A stretch of 64,000 nucleotides of DNA, taken from Streptomyces sp. NRRL S-87. GTDB taxonomy: Bacteria; Actinomycetota; Actinomycetes; Streptomycetales; Streptomycetaceae. Position 1 is the first letter of the stretch. The number at the start of each line of letters is the position of its first letter. The notes under the pieces were generated by a model that worked only from the letters and a program-made list of their open reading frames with translations, had not been told where the DNA came from and did not search any database. Made by a program: the position numbers and the translations under genes. Of the stretch, positions 44,043-52,240 are shown one piece after another. The stretch covers positions 1-64,000 of the forward strand of contig NZ_JOGB01000027.1 of assembly GCF_000719335.1 (NCBI RefSeq), written 5' to 3'.

Positions 44043-45104
44043 TCAGATGCTGACGCCGACCGTGACCGGCTCGTTGACGAGGGTCACGCCGAAGGCCGCG
44101 TGCACGCCCGCCACGACCTCGCGGGCGAGGGCCAGGAGGTCCTCGGTGGTGGCCTCGCCGCGGTTGGTCAGGGCGAGGGTGTGCTTGGTCGAGATGCGGG
44201 CCGGGCCGGCGCCGTAGCCCTTCGTGAAGCCGGCCTTGTCGATGAGCCAGGCCGCGGAAGTCTTCGTGCGCCCCTCGCCCGCGGGGTATGCGGGCGGTAC
44301 GGCCTCGGCGCCCAGGCGGTCGCGCACCCGGCCGAGGAACGCCTCGTACGCCGCGTCCGTGAGGATCGGGTTGGTGAAGAACGAGCCGGCGGACCAGGTG
44401 TCGTGGTCGGCCGGGTCGAGGACCATGCCCTTGCCCGCGCGCAGCTTCAGTACGGTCTCGCGGGCGGCGGCGGCGGGCACGCGGTCGCCGGCACCGACGC
44501 CGAGGGCGCGGGCGGTCTCGGCGTACTTGATCGGCGCGGACAGGCCCCCGGCGTCCTCCAGGCGGAACCGGACGCGCAGGACGACGTACCGCTCGGGCCG
44601 GTCCTTGAAGAGGCTGTGGCGGTACGAGAAGGCGCACTCGGCGTTGGTGAGGGTCACGGTCTCGCCGAGGGTGCGGTCGTAGGCGACGACCTCGGTGATC
44701 GTGCTGGAGACCTCCTGGCCGTACGCGCCGACGTTCTGGATCGGGGTCGCGCCGGCGGAGCCGGGGATGCCGGCGAGGCACTCGATGCCGGCGAGGCCGG
44801 CATCGACGGTGCGGGCGACGGCGTCGCTCCAGTTCTCGCCGGCGGCGAGTTCGAGGTCGGTGCCGTCGAGGGCGAAGCCGGTGGTGGCGATGCGCAGTGC
44901 GGTGCCGTCGAAGCCCTTGTCGCCGATGACCAGGTTGCTGCCGCCGCCGATGACCAGGAGCGGGGTGCCGCTCTCGTCGGCCGCGCGGACGGCGGCGACC
45001 ACGTCGGCGTCGGTGGTGGCGGTGACCAGACGGGCCGCCGGACCGCCGAGGCGGAAGGTGGTCAGGGGGGCGAGGGGGGCGTCGTGGAGTACCTGCACGT
45101 GCAC
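44043..45104 (-). CDS. murB: UDP-N-acetylenolpyruvoylglucosamine reductase
   Basis: MurB reduces the enolpyruvyl group to lactyl in peptidoglycan precursor synthesis, using NADPH and FAD. The 353-residue protein has the FAD-binding GGGSNLVIGDKGFDG at about residues 54-68 and GIPGSAGATPIQNVGAYG. A Ser in the GSFFTNP region and a Glu near the C-terminus complete the active site. It starts at GTG 45104 or, two codons on, GTG 45098; neither has a strong ribosome-binding site. The frame stays open upstream but not as a real fusion. Confidence 0.95.
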   Translation of the reverse strand: MHVQVLHDAPLAPLTTFRLGGPAARLVTATTDADVVAAVRAADESGTPLLVIGGGSNLVIGDKGFDGTALRIATTGFALDGTDLELAAGENWSDAVARTVDAGLAGIECLAGIPGSAGATPIQNVGAYGQEVSSTITEVVAYDRTLGETVTLTNAECAFSYRHSLFKDRPERYVVLRVRFRLEDAGGLSAPIKYAETARALGVGAGDRVPAAAARETVLKLRAGKGMVLDPADHDTWSAGSFFTNPILTDAAYEAFLGRVRDRLGAEAVPPAYPAGEGRTKTSAAWLIDKAGFTKGYGAGPARISTKHTLALTNRGEATTEDLLALAREVVAGVHAAFGVTLVNEPVTVGVSI

Positions 45105-45175
45105 AAGAGTACGGTCCGCGGCCCGCCGTACCGGCGTGGCCGCGGACCGTTTGCGGGGCCGCGGTGTCGTACGCG

Positions 45176-46693
45176 TCACACGCGGGCGGCCGCGGGGGCG
45201 CCGGCCTCCGCCGGGTCGCCGGCCGCGGGGTCGCCGGCCGCGGGGTCGCCGGCCGCGGTGCCGGCCTTGCCGGGGAGCAGCAGGGCCGCCAGCGCGCCCA
45301 GGCCCACCGCCGCGACGCCGATCCACAGCGCGGGCACCGTGCCGTCGGTGAACGTCTGCGGGCTGCGGTAGCCGCCCTGCGCCGAGAACACCGACGCCAG
45401 GACCGCGACGCCGAGGGCACCGCCGACCTCGCGCAGGGCGCTCAGGGCGCCGGAGGCGATGCCGCGTTCGGCCGGGGGGACGGAGGACATCAGGATGTTG
45501 GTGGACGGGGCGAAGTACAGGCCCATGCCGATGCCGGAGAGGACGAGGCCCGGGAGCTGGGCGCTGTACGAGACGTCGGGCGTGAGGAGCATGGCGAACC
45601 AGCCCAGGCCCAGCGCCTGGAAGGCGAGGCCGGCGACCACCACGGGGCGGCCGCCGATGCGGTCGGAGAGGTAGCCGGCCAGCGGGGCGACGGCCATGGG
45701 CATGGCGGTCCACGGGAGCATGTGCAGCCCGGCGGACGTGGGCGAGTAGCCGGCGACGCCCTGGAGGAACTGGCTGAGCAGGAAGATCGACCCGAACATC
45801 CCCAGGAACATCAGCAGGCTGGCGATGTTGATGCCGAAGAAGCCGCGGTTGCGGAAGAGCCGCATGGGGAGCATGGGGTTCCGGGCGACCGTGCCGTGCC
45901 GCACGAAGGCCAGCACGAGGACGCCGCCGGCGATGAGGGCGGTGAGGACGCGGCCGCTGGTCCAGCCGTGGGAGTTCGCGTTGACCAGGCCGTAGACGAT
46001 GCCGAAGAGGCCGGCGCTGACGAGCAGGGTGCCGGGGATGTCGAGGCGGGCGTTCGGGGCCTTGGACTCGTCGAGGCGGAGCCGGGCGAGGACGAGGAGG
46101 GCGATGCCGACGGGCACGTTCAGCCAGAAGATCCACTGCCACGAGAAGTGCTCGGTGAGGGTGCCGCCGATGAGCGGGCCGCTGGCGACGGCGAGGCCGG
46201 AGACGGCGCCGTAGATGCCGAGGGCCATGCCCCGGCGGGCGGCCGGGACGGCGGCGGTGAGCAACGTCAGGGTGAGCGGCATCATCACGGCCGCGCCGAC
46301 GCCCTGGACGGCGCGGGCCGCGATCAGTTCGTCGATGCCGGGCGAGAGGGCGGCCGCGGCGGATGCGGCGGTGAAGACGGCCAGGCCGGCGAGGAAGAGC
46401 CGGCGGCGGCCGAAGCGGTCGCCGAGGGACGCGCCGATCATGAGGAGGACGGCGAAGGTGAGGGTGTAGGCGTTCACCGTCCACTCGAGGTCCTCGAGCC
46501 GGCCGCCGAGGTCGGCGCGGATGGCGGGCAGGGCGGTGGTGACGACGAGGTTGTCGAGCGCCGCCATGAAGCCGGCGACGCTGGTGATGACCAGCGCCCA
46601 CACGGCGGTCCGGCCGAGTCCGGCGGCGCCGGGGGCCCGGTCGGGTGCCGGGGCGGCGGTGCCGTCGGGCTCTGCTTGGTGCTGCGTCTTCAT
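45176..46693 (-). CDS. MFS drug exporter, DHA2 (14-helix) type
   Basis: The 505-residue protein has about 14 membrane helices with the DHA2 motifs VTTALPAIRADL and SLGDRFGRRRLFLAG (cytosolic loop 2-3). It should export small, often cationic, drugs by proton exchange. The start is ATG 46693 after GGGGGAG. The C-terminal tail carries a repeat of AAGDP from a 15-bp tandem array (45213-45257). A tetR-type gene lies upstream in the same direction, and an 18-bp operator lies in the gap, so it is probably repressed by that regulator. Confidence 0.93.
   Translation of the reverse strand: MKTQHQAEPDGTAAPAPDRAPGAAGLGRTAVWALVITSVAGFMAALDNLVVTTALPAIRADLGGRLEDLEWTVNAYTLTFAVLLMIGASLGDRFGRRRLFLAGLAVFTAASAAAALSPGIDELIAARAVQGVGAAVMMPLTLTLLTAAVPAARRGMALGIYGAVSGLAVASGPLIGGTLTEHFSWQWIFWLNVPVGIALLVLARLRLDESKAPNARLDIPGTLLVSAGLFGIVYGLVNANSHGWTSGRVLTALIAGGVLVLAFVRHGTVARNPMLPMRLFRNRGFFGINIASLLMFLGMFGSIFLLSQFLQGVAGYSPTSAGLHMLPWTAMPMAVAPLAGYLSDRIGGRPVVVAGLAFQALGLGWFAMLLTPDVSYSAQLPGLVLSGIGMGLYFAPSTNILMSSVPPAERGIASGALSALREVGGALGVAVLASVFSAQGGYRSPQTFTDGTVPALWIGVAAVGLGALAALLLPGKAGTAAGDPAAGDPAAGDPAEAGAPAAARV
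45213..45257. repeat. 15-bp tandem repeat in the MFS gene tail
   Basis: Three perfect copies of a 15-bp unit (starting GGGTCGCC at 45213, 45228 and 45243) code on the minus strand for repeats of AAGDP in the cytosolic tail of the transporter. They look like recent slippage. Confidence 0.8.
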
Positions 46694-46708
46694 GACTCCC
46701 CCAGTTGA

Positions 46709-46726
46709 TTAGTTATTGATGACTAA
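46709..46726 (-). promoter_or_regulatory. Candidate TetR operator ahead of the MFS gene
   Basis: TTAGTTATTGATGACTAA is an 18-bp imperfect palindrome 15-16 bases upstream of the MFS start. It matches the site ahead of the tetR-type gene at 15 of 18 positions (see 47391-47408). Confidence 0.8.
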
Positions 46727-46811
46727 CTTTTGTGGGCATACGTCCGCGCGGGCAGCCGCGGCACAGGACCGCTCTGTCAGGGCCGGGGGCGGTTCGCCGC
46801 CCGGCCCGCCC

Positions 46812-47381
46812 TTACCCCTCGACCCGCCCCCGGGCCGCGTCGGGCTGGGCCAGCCCCTCCCAGACGCGGTGCTCCAGCGGGAAGCCCATGGCCGACAGGG
46901 TGTTGATGAGCATCCCGTGCGCCAGGAAGAGCGTGGCGTCACGGGCGTTGCCGCCGAGCTGGATGCGCACGGTGTCGTACAGGTCCGTCCAGGTCGCGCG
47001 CACCCGCACGCCGAACTCGTGGTCGCCGGCCGCCTCGGCGTCGGCCACGGCCAGCGAGACCTGCATCTGCATCTGGAGCCGTTCGGGCTCCTCCGCGATC
47101 AGGCGGGTGTAGGCGCCGGCCATCGCCTCCTTGGCCGCCTCGCCGGACAGGCCGTCGGAGACGCGGGCGAAGAGGTCGCGGATCTCCTCGGTGCAGCGGA
47201 TGGCCGCGGCGAGGAAGATCGCCTGCTTGTTGGGGAACAGTCGGAAGAGGTACGGCTGCGAGACCCCGACGCGCCTGGCGATCGCCTCGGTGGAGGTCCC
47301 GTGGTAGCCGCCGCGGGCGAACTCGCTCATGGCCGCCCGTACGACGCTCTCGCGCCGCTCCTCCGCACTCATCCTGACCAT
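46812..47381 (-). CDS. TetR family transcriptional regulator
   Basis: The 189-residue protein has the N-terminal helix-turn-helix (RESVVRAAMSEFARGGYHGT then AIARRVGVSQPYLFRLFPNK), followed by a helical ligand-binding domain. The start is ATG 47381 or 47372 (the second ATG); the palindrome 10 bases ahead of the first suggests tight autoregulation. It probably represses the MFS exporter gene that lies 118 bases downstream. The inducer is not visible from sequence. Confidence 0.93.
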   Translation of the reverse strand: MVRMSAEERRESVVRAAMSEFARGGYHGTSTEAIARRVGVSQPYLFRLFPNKQAIFLAAAIRCTEEIRDLFARVSDGLSGEAAKEAMAGAYTRLIAEEPERLQMQMQVSLAVADAEAAGDHEFGVRVRATWTDLYDTVRIQLGGNARDATLFLAHGMLINTLSAMGFPLEHRVWEGLAQPDAARGRVEG

Positions 47382-47390
47382 GCAACCAAG

Positions 47391-47408
47391 TTAGTACTCA
47401 ATCACTAA
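47391..47408 (-). promoter_or_regulatory. Candidate TetR operator ahead of the tetR-type gene
   Basis: On the minus strand TTAGTGATTGAGTACTAA lies 10 bases before the first start codon. Its half sites TTAGT and ACTAA and the central ATTGA are the same as in the MFS site. Paired sites like these point to autoregulation and control of the exporter. Confidence 0.8.
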
Positions 47409-47518
47409 CTTCACAACCCCCGGCCCGGCTCCCGGACTCCCCCGCTTCCGACCCGTGACAGCACTTCGGCCCGCACCCGGGGAAACGGGAGCGGGCCGAG
47501 GAGCCGGAGGCCGGGCGG

Positions 47519-47604
47519 GCCGGACCGGGCCGGAGGTCAGGCGAGCCGGACCGGGCCGGAGGTCAGGCGGGCCGGACCGGGCCGGAGGTCAGGCGAGCCG
47601 GACC
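47519..47604. repeat. 26-bp tandem repeat over the 3' end of the MaoC-like gene
   Basis: Three copies of a 26-bp unit beginning GCCGGACCGGGCC start at 47519, 47545 and 47571, with a partial fourth at 47597. They differ by a single base. The gene at 47589-48017 has its stop inside the third copy, so the array probably grew from the 3' end of this gene. Confidence 0.85.
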
Positions 47605-48017
47605 ACCGCGCGGGACATGCCGAGCACCTTCTGCCCGGCGCTGGTGGCCGTGAGGTCCACCCGCACCCGGTTGTCGTCCAGCAGGGCCGCCACCTTGGCG
47701 CTGACCTCGATCAGCGCACCCTCGTCGTCGTTCGGGACGACGACCGGCTTCGTGAAGCGCACGCCGTACTCGACCACTGCGGCCGGGTCGCCGGCCCAGT
47801 CCGTCACGACGCGGATCGCCTCGGCCATCGTGAACATGCCGTGCGCGATGACGTCCGGCAGCCCGACCTCCTTGGCGAACTTCTCGTTCCAGTGGATCGG
47901 GTTGAAGTCGCCCGAGGCGCCCGCGTACCGCACGAGGGTGGCGCGGGTCACGGGGAAGCTCTGGGCGGGCAGCTCGGTACCGACCTCGACGTCCGCGTAC
48001 GCGATCTTCGCAGTCAT
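47589..48017 (-). CDS. MaoC-like HotDog dehydratase
   Basis: MaoC/HotDog hydratases act on enoyl thioesters. The 142-residue protein has the hydratase-2-like region YAGASGDFNPIHWNEKFAKE with the catalytic Asp/His pair and DVIAHGMFTMAEAI. It starts at ATG 48017, one base after the stop of the partner gene, so the two are translated together, like the HadA-HadB/HadC pairs of fatty-acid or mycolic-acid elongation. In a streptomycete the pair probably serves fatty-acid synthesis; the substrate is unproven. Confidence 0.85.
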   Translation of the reverse strand: MTAKIAYADVEVGTELPAQSFPVTRATLVRYAGASGDFNPIHWNEKFAKEVGLPDVIAHGMFTMAEAIRVVTDWAGDPAAVVEYGVRFTKPVVVPNDDEGALIEVSAKVAALLDDNRVRVDLTATSAGQKVLGMSRAVVRLA

Positions 48018-48018
48018 C

Positions 48019-48471
48019 TCAGGCCTCCTCGGCCGCGCGCGCGACCAGCTTCGTCCACGCGGTCACGACGTGCTCGCCGGTCTCGTCGTGCACCTCGCCC
48101 CGGATGTCCAGGATGTCGTTGCCCGCCATCGACTTGATCGCCTCGATCGTGGAGGTGACGGAGAGCCGGTCGCCCGCCCGCACCGGCCGGCTGTAGGCGA
48201 ACTTCTGGTCGCCGTGCACGACGCGGCTGTAGTCCAGGCCCAGCTGCGGGTCCTCGACGACCAGTCCGGCCGCCGCGAAGGTGATGGCGAACACGAACGT
48301 CGGCGGGGCGATCACGTCCTGGTGCCCGAGCGCCTTGGCGGCCTCCGGATCCGTGTACGCGGGGTTGGCGTCCCCGACCGCCACCGCGAATTCGCGGATC
48401 TTCTCCCGGCCGACCTCGTAGGGATCGGTGGGCGGATAGGTGCGCCCCACGAAGGACTGGTCGAGCGCCAT
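48019..48471 (-). CDS. HotDog dehydratase partner (MaoC N-terminal/HadA-like)
   Basis: The 150-residue protein resembles the UPF0336/FAS1-like dehydratase domain, with DQSFVGRTYPPTDPYEVGRE and RVVHGDQKFAYSRPVRAGDR. Such proteins usually pair with a catalytic MaoC subunit, which follows directly. The two together should form a heterodimeric (3R)-hydroxyacyl dehydratase. The start is ATG 48471 with a CTCCTGG-flanked (CCAGGAGG) site upstream. Confidence 0.85.
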   Translation of the reverse strand: MALDQSFVGRTYPPTDPYEVGREKIREFAVAVGDANPAYTDPEAAKALGHQDVIAPPTFVFAITFAAAGLVVEDPQLGLDYSRVVHGDQKFAYSRPVRAGDRLSVTSTIEAIKSMAGNDILDIRGEVHDETGEHVVTAWTKLVARAAEEA

Positions 48472-48510
48472 GGCTCACTACCTCCTGGTAGAAAACTGCG
48501 GAAACGACAC

Positions 48511-48540
48511 GAGGCCGCCCCCCGTGAAGGGGACGACCTC
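48511..48540 (-). terminator. Hairpin terminator after rpmG
   Basis: GAGGTCGTCCCC and GGGGCGGCCTC-type arms fold on the minus strand with a TTCAC loop and two wobble or mismatch positions. It lies between the rpmG stop and the dehydratase start, so it marks the end of the tRNA-rpmG unit. Confidence 0.65.
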
Positions 48541-48573
48541 ATGACAGAGCCTTTGTCCGAAGACTCGCTGGTG

Positions 48574-48738
48574 TCAGCGGGTCTCGCGGTGCGCGGTGTG
48601 CGAGTTGCAGCGCGGGCAGTGCTTCTTCATCTCCATGCGATCCGGGTTGTTGCGCCGGTTCTTCTTGGTGATGTAGTTCCGCTCCTTGCACTCCACGCAG
48701 GCCAGCGTGATCTTCGGGCGGACGTCGGTGGCAGCCAC
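48574..48738 (-). CDS. rpmG: 50S ribosomal protein L33, zinc-binding form
   Basis: The 54-residue protein starts at GTG 48738 ([20 protein letters not shown]) after AAGGAG. Two CxxC pairs (CVEC and CPRC) bind zinc, so this is the C+ paralogue; streptomycetes usually have a zinc-free copy under Zur elsewhere. It lies after tRNA-Thr and tRNA-Met, a common actinobacterial order. Confidence 0.97.
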   Translation of the reverse strand: MAATDVRPKITLACVECKERNYITKKNRRNNPDRMEMKKHCPRCNSHTAHRETR

Positions 48739-48826
48739 GTGAGTGCTCCTTGACGGACGGATGGACGGATGAACGCATAAAAGAGTAGCCGATCGGGAGA
48801 CCGACCCCACAATCGGCTACTGTGTG

Positions 48827-48899
48827 TAGCGGTGACCGGACTTGAACCGGTGACACAGCGATTATGAGCCGCTTGCTCTACCGACTGAGCTACACCGCT
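48827..48899 (-). tRNA. trnM: tRNA-Met (anticodon CAT)
   Basis: A 73-nt cloverleaf: acceptor AGCGGTG/CACCGCT, D arm AGCTCAGTCGGTAGAGC, anticodon loop CTCATAA with CAT, T arm CCGGTTCAAGTCCGG. The first acceptor pair (A-T) is canonical, so it is an elongator and not the initiator type. CCA is not encoded. Confidence 0.96.
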
Positions 48900-48947
48900 T
48901 TGATGTGATCCGCCCCCCACCCGAGGGTGGGGAACCTTTCACACCAG

Positions 48948-49020
48948 AGCCCCAATGCGGAATCGAACCGCAGACCTTCTCCTTACCATGGAGACGCTCT
49001 ACCGACTGAGCTATTGGGGC
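48948..49020 (-). tRNA. trnT: tRNA-Thr (anticodon GGT)
   Basis: A 73-nt cloverleaf: acceptor GCCCCAA/TTGGGGC, D arm AGCTCAGTCGGTAGAGC, anticodon loop ATGGTAA with GGT, T arm TGCGGTTCGATTCCGCA. It precedes tRNA-Met by about 50 bases on the same strand, so the two are probably one transcript with rpmG. Confidence 0.96.
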
Positions 49021-49291
49021 GAGCAGGGAAGACATTACACGGCCTTCCGCCGATCGCCCAAATCCGTTGTCGCAGGGCCTCCGGGAGGCCCGTTCGGCCC
49101 CCTTCCGGGGCCTTCCCGGGGGCCACGTCCGCCCCCTCCGCGCCGGGGCACCACACCGGTATGACTATTCGGCCCTTCCTCGAAGCGCGCCGTACGGGCC
49201 CCTAGGCTCGGAACACGCTGCGTGATCTTGGGCCGTGGCCCCCGGGGTTCCGACCGGTCCAGGAGCCGCCCGAGCCCCCCGCAGGAGCGCG

Positions 49292-50581
49292 ATGCCCGAC
49301 AGCCAGCCGCAGCAGCCACCCCACTCCCCCCGCGGCGGCAGCGGCGCGGGGGGCAGCGGCGGGGCCGGCGCCTCCGCCGACTTCGGCACCCTCCTGCTGT
49401 CCGGCGCCCGCCTCACCGACGGGCGGACGGTGGACGTCCGGCTCGGCGGCGGCCGCATCGAGGCGGTCGGGACCGCCGGCAGCCTGCCGCCCCCGCTCGC
49501 CTCGTCCCGGGTGGACCTCGGCGGCTACCTGCTGCTGCCCGCCCCCGCCGAGCCGCACGCCCACGGCGACACCGCGCTGACCGCCGACGGCGAGGGCCCG
49601 GCCTCGTACACGACCGAGGAGGTCCAGCGCCGGGCCACCGAGTCCGCGCTGCTCCAGCTCGGCCACGGGGCCACGGCGGTGCGCTCCCACGTGCGCATCG
49701 GCGACGTGCACGGCCTCGCGCCCATGGAGGCCGTGCTCCAGGCCCGCCGGTCGCTGCGCGGCCTCACCGACCTGACCGCCGTGGCGGTGCCCCGGCTGCT
49801 GACCGGGGTGGCGGGGGCGGACGGACTGTCGATGCTGCGCGACGCGGTCAAGATGGGCGCCTCCGTCGTCGGCGGCTGCCCCGACCTGGACCCCGACCCG
49901 GCCGGGTACACCGAGGCGGTGCTGGAGGTCGCCGCCGAACACGGCTGCCCCGTGGACCTGCACACCGACGGCGACGACCCGGCACGGCTGGCCCGGCTCG
50001 CCGCCATGGCCGGCGGGCTGCGCTCCGGCGTGTCGATCGGGCCCTGCGGGGGCCTGTCACGGCTGCCGCTTGACGTCGCGACGCGCGCGGCCGAGCAGTT
50101 GGCGGCCGCCGGGGTGACCGTGGTGTGCCTGCCGCAGGGCGACTGCGCGGCACTGGAGCGGCGCGGACTGCGGGCCGCCCCGGTACGGCTGCTGCGCGCG
50201 GCGGGCGTACGGGTCGCGGCCGGGAGCGGGGCGCTGCGGGACGCGGCGAACCCGGTGGGGCGGGGCGACCCCCTGGAGGCCGCCTACCTGCTCGCCTCGC
50301 AGGGCGGGCTGCGCCCGAAGGAGGCGTACGAGGCCGTCAGCGGGGCCGCGCGGGCCGCGCTCGGGCTGCCGGAGGTACGCGTCGAGGCCGGATTCCCCGC
50401 CGAGCTGCTGGCCGTGCGCGGGGACCGCATCTCGGGGGTGCTGTCGCTGGCGTACAGCCGCATCGTCATCCACCGGGGGCGCGTGGTGGCCCGGACGAGC
50501 GCGGTGCGCGAGTACTGCGACTCCGCCGTCGCGGTGGCGCTGGACCTGCCCCGGCAGGGCCGGATGGAGCCCGGTCCCTGA
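49292..50581 (+). CDS. Amidohydrolase-family protein, cytosine-deaminase-like
   Basis: The 429-residue protein from the ATG at 49292 (MPDSQPQQPPHSPRGG, after GCAGGAG) has the amidohydrolase order: a small beta domain, the HxH pair in AEPHAHGDTAL, a barrel with VDLHTDGDDPARL, and a final beta section. Compared with CodA-type enzymes, the later metal/catalytic positions look changed: SIGPCGGLSRL where SHTxxL is usual, and AAGSGALRD where GHDxxxD is usual. If that alignment is right it may be catalytically altered. The N-terminal 30 residues are Gly/Ser/Pro-rich. Confidence 0.8.
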   Translation: MPDSQPQQPPHSPRGGSGAGGSGGAGASADFGTLLLSGARLTDGRTVDVRLGGGRIEAVGTAGSLPPPLASSRVDLGGYLLLPAPAEPHAHGDTALTADGEGPASYTTEEVQRRATESALLQLGHGATAVRSHVRIGDVHGLAPMEAVLQARRSLRGLTDLTAVAVPRLLTGVAGADGLSMLRDAVKMGASVVGGCPDLDPDPAGYTEAVLEVAAEHGCPVDLHTDGDDPARLARLAAMAGGLRSGVSIGPCGGLSRLPLDVATRAAEQLAAAGVTVVCLPQGDCAALERRGLRAAPVRLLRAAGVRVAAGSGALRDAANPVGRGDPLEAAYLLASQGGLRPKEAYEAVSGAARAALGLPEVRVEAGFPAELLAVRGDRISGVLSLAYSRIVIHRGRVVARTSAVREYCDSAVAVALDLPRQGRMEPGP

Positions 50582-50614
50582 GCGGTGCCGGGCGCGCCGT
50601 CGTACGGTCGGGAC

Positions 50615-51271
50615 ATGCGCATCGTCATCGCTGGTGGACACGGTCAGATCGCGCTGCGGCTGGAGCGCCTGCTCGCCGCGCGCGGCTACGAGGTCGCGGG
50701 CATCATCCGCGATCCGGCGCAGGGCAACGACCTGCGGGAGGCGGGGGCCGAACCCGTCCTCTGCGACCTGGAGTCGGCCTCGCTGGAGCAGGTCGCCGCG
50801 GTCCTGCAGGGGGCGGACGCGGCGGTGTTCGCGGCGGGCGCCGGGCCGGGCAGCGGCACCGCACGCAAGGACACCGTGGACTACGGGGCGGCGGTGCTCT
50901 TCGCCGACGCCGCCGAACGGGCCCGCGTGCGGCGCTTCGTCATCGTCTCCTCGATGGGCGCGGACGCCCACCACGAGGGTGACGGGGTGTTCGACGTGTA
51001 CCTGCGGGCCAAGGGCGCGGCCGACGACCACGTACGGACCCGGCTCGGCCTGGAGTGGACCGTGCTGCGGCCCGGGCAGCTGACGGACGACGCGGGCACC
51101 GGGCTGGTCCGGCTGGAGGCGCGCACGGGCCGCGGGCCGGTCCCCCGCGACGACGTCGCGGCCGTCCTGGCGGAGCTGGTCGAGACGCCGGCCACGGCCG
51201 GACTGACCCTGGAACTGGTGTCGGGCTCGACCCCGGCCGGGGTCGCGGTGAAGGCCGTCGCCGGGAACTGA
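50615..51271 (+). CDS. NAD(P)-binding SDR-like protein
   Basis: The 218-residue protein from the ATG at 50615 begins MRIVIAGGHGQIALRLERLL, a Rossmann GxxGxxG-type motif. It contains VSSMGADAHHEGDGVFDVYL and the YxxxK-like YLRAKGAADDHVR. It resembles the atypical short-chain dehydrogenases (YwnB/SDR_a5) that bind NAD(P)H but often have no known substrate. It follows the amidohydrolase-like gene after 33 bases, so they may be one unit. Confidence 0.8.
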   Translation: MRIVIAGGHGQIALRLERLLAARGYEVAGIIRDPAQGNDLREAGAEPVLCDLESASLEQVAAVLQGADAAVFAAGAGPGSGTARKDTVDYGAAVLFADAAERARVRRFVIVSSMGADAHHEGDGVFDVYLRAKGAADDHVRTRLGLEWTVLRPGQLTDDAGTGLVRLEARTGRGPVPRDDVAAVLAELVETPATAGLTLELVSGSTPAGVAVKAVAGN

Positions 51272-51300
51272 CGACCCGTCGCGTCCGTATGGACGCGGCG

Positions 51301-51747
51301 TCAGAAGTCCACGCGGGTGCGGTCGTCGGCGCGGCCGACGGACTCCTGCGCGTACTCGCGCTGGTACGCCTCCCTGATGGCCTCGATGCGCTGGTCCCGG
51401 ACCTTCGCCTCGGCGGCCGGGTACAGCAGGAGCAGCTCGTAGCTGCGCTCGCGCTCGATGACCCCGTGCGCGTTGCGCCACTGGCCGCGGCCCTGCTGGA
51501 GCGTGAGGCCCTCGGGGAAGGCCGGGGTGACCCGCCGGTCCATGAAGTCCATGAACTGCGGGTCCGTCACGGCGGGCCCGCCGTCCGAGCGCTGGGTGCC
51601 GAAGTACAGGTGCGTCTCGACGTACGCCTGCCCGCGCCCGGTGTCCTCGCCCGCCAGCGCCCCGTACGCGGCGGGGCCGCCCGCCACCAGCGCGCCCACC
51701 AGCGCACCGCCCACGGCCAGGGCCCGGCCCTTGCTGAATCGCGTCAT
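51301..51747 (-). CDS. DUF3574 domain secreted protein
   Basis: The 148-residue protein from the ATG at 51747 (MTRFSKGRALAVGGALVGAL) has a signal peptide or membrane anchor. A DUF3574-type domain follows: YVETHLYFGTQRSDGGPAV, TPAFPEGLTLQQGRGQW, YELLLLYP and AYQREYAQESV. The function of the domain is unknown to me. A longer open frame upstream has no ribosome-binding site. It is convergent with the SDR-like gene. Confidence 0.8.
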   Translation of the reverse strand: MTRFSKGRALAVGGALVGALVAGGPAAYGALAGEDTGRGQAYVETHLYFGTQRSDGGPAVTDPQFMDFMDRRVTPAFPEGLTLQQGRGQWRNAHGVIERERSYELLLLYPAAEAKVRDQRIEAIREAYQREYAQESVGRADDRTRVDF

Positions 51748-51909
51748 GCGGGGCCAACGAGACGGCCGCCCCCGGGGATGCGCGCCGCCCGCGCAATGCC
51801 CGGAACCGGTGACGCCCCCGTCGCCCGCTGACCGGGGCCGGCGGACGGACCGGAGGGCCGGACGGCGGACGGCGGACCGGACTTCTGAGGCGTCCCGCGA
51901 CATGCGAGA

Positions 51910-51949
51910 AGGCCCCCGTCCGCTGCGTTTCCGCAGTGGACGGGGGCCT
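51910..51949 (-). terminator. Terminator after tRNA-Tyr
   Basis: AGGCCCCCGTCCGCTGCG and CGCAGTGGACGGGGGCCT (one G-T pair) form an 18-bp stem around a TTTC loop. The 3' side on the minus strand runs into TTCTC. It lies 8 bases past the 3' end of tRNA-Tyr. Confidence 0.9.
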
Positions 51950-51957
51950 CACTCGTG

Positions 51958-52039
51958 TGGCGGCGCCAGGATTCGAACCTGGGTAGGCAGAGCCGACGGA
52001 TTTACAGTCCGTTCCCATTGGCCACTCGGGCACACCGCC
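51958..52039 (-). tRNA. trnY: tRNA-Tyr (anticodon GTA)
   Basis: An 82-nt class II tRNA: acceptor GGCGGTG/CGCCGCC (one G-T), anticodon loop CTGTAAA with GTA, a long variable arm (CGGCTCTGCCTACC) and T arm CAGGTTCGAATCCTG. CCA is not encoded. It is followed by a strong terminator. Confidence 0.96.
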
Positions 52040-52240
52040 ATGGGATGTCGCCTCGGAGCCGCGTTTCCGCGGTGCTCCCTGGCAACGACGTAAACAATAC
52101 CCGATGCTCAGGGGTGCTCCGCCACCTGGATTGAGCAGCGCGTACGGCGGCCCCGGTGGCTAGGCTTTGCGAAGCGGTCCGGCCGGGCACCGGTCCCCGC
52201 CCCCGAGCATCCCCCCAGCGACTTCAAGGAGCCACAGAGC

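Noticed and set aside
44043..46601. MurB frame open through the MFS gene, as if a fusion
   Set aside because: The upstream part translates the MFS gene out of frame into Arg/Pro-rich sequence. MurB has plausible GTG starts at 45104/45098.
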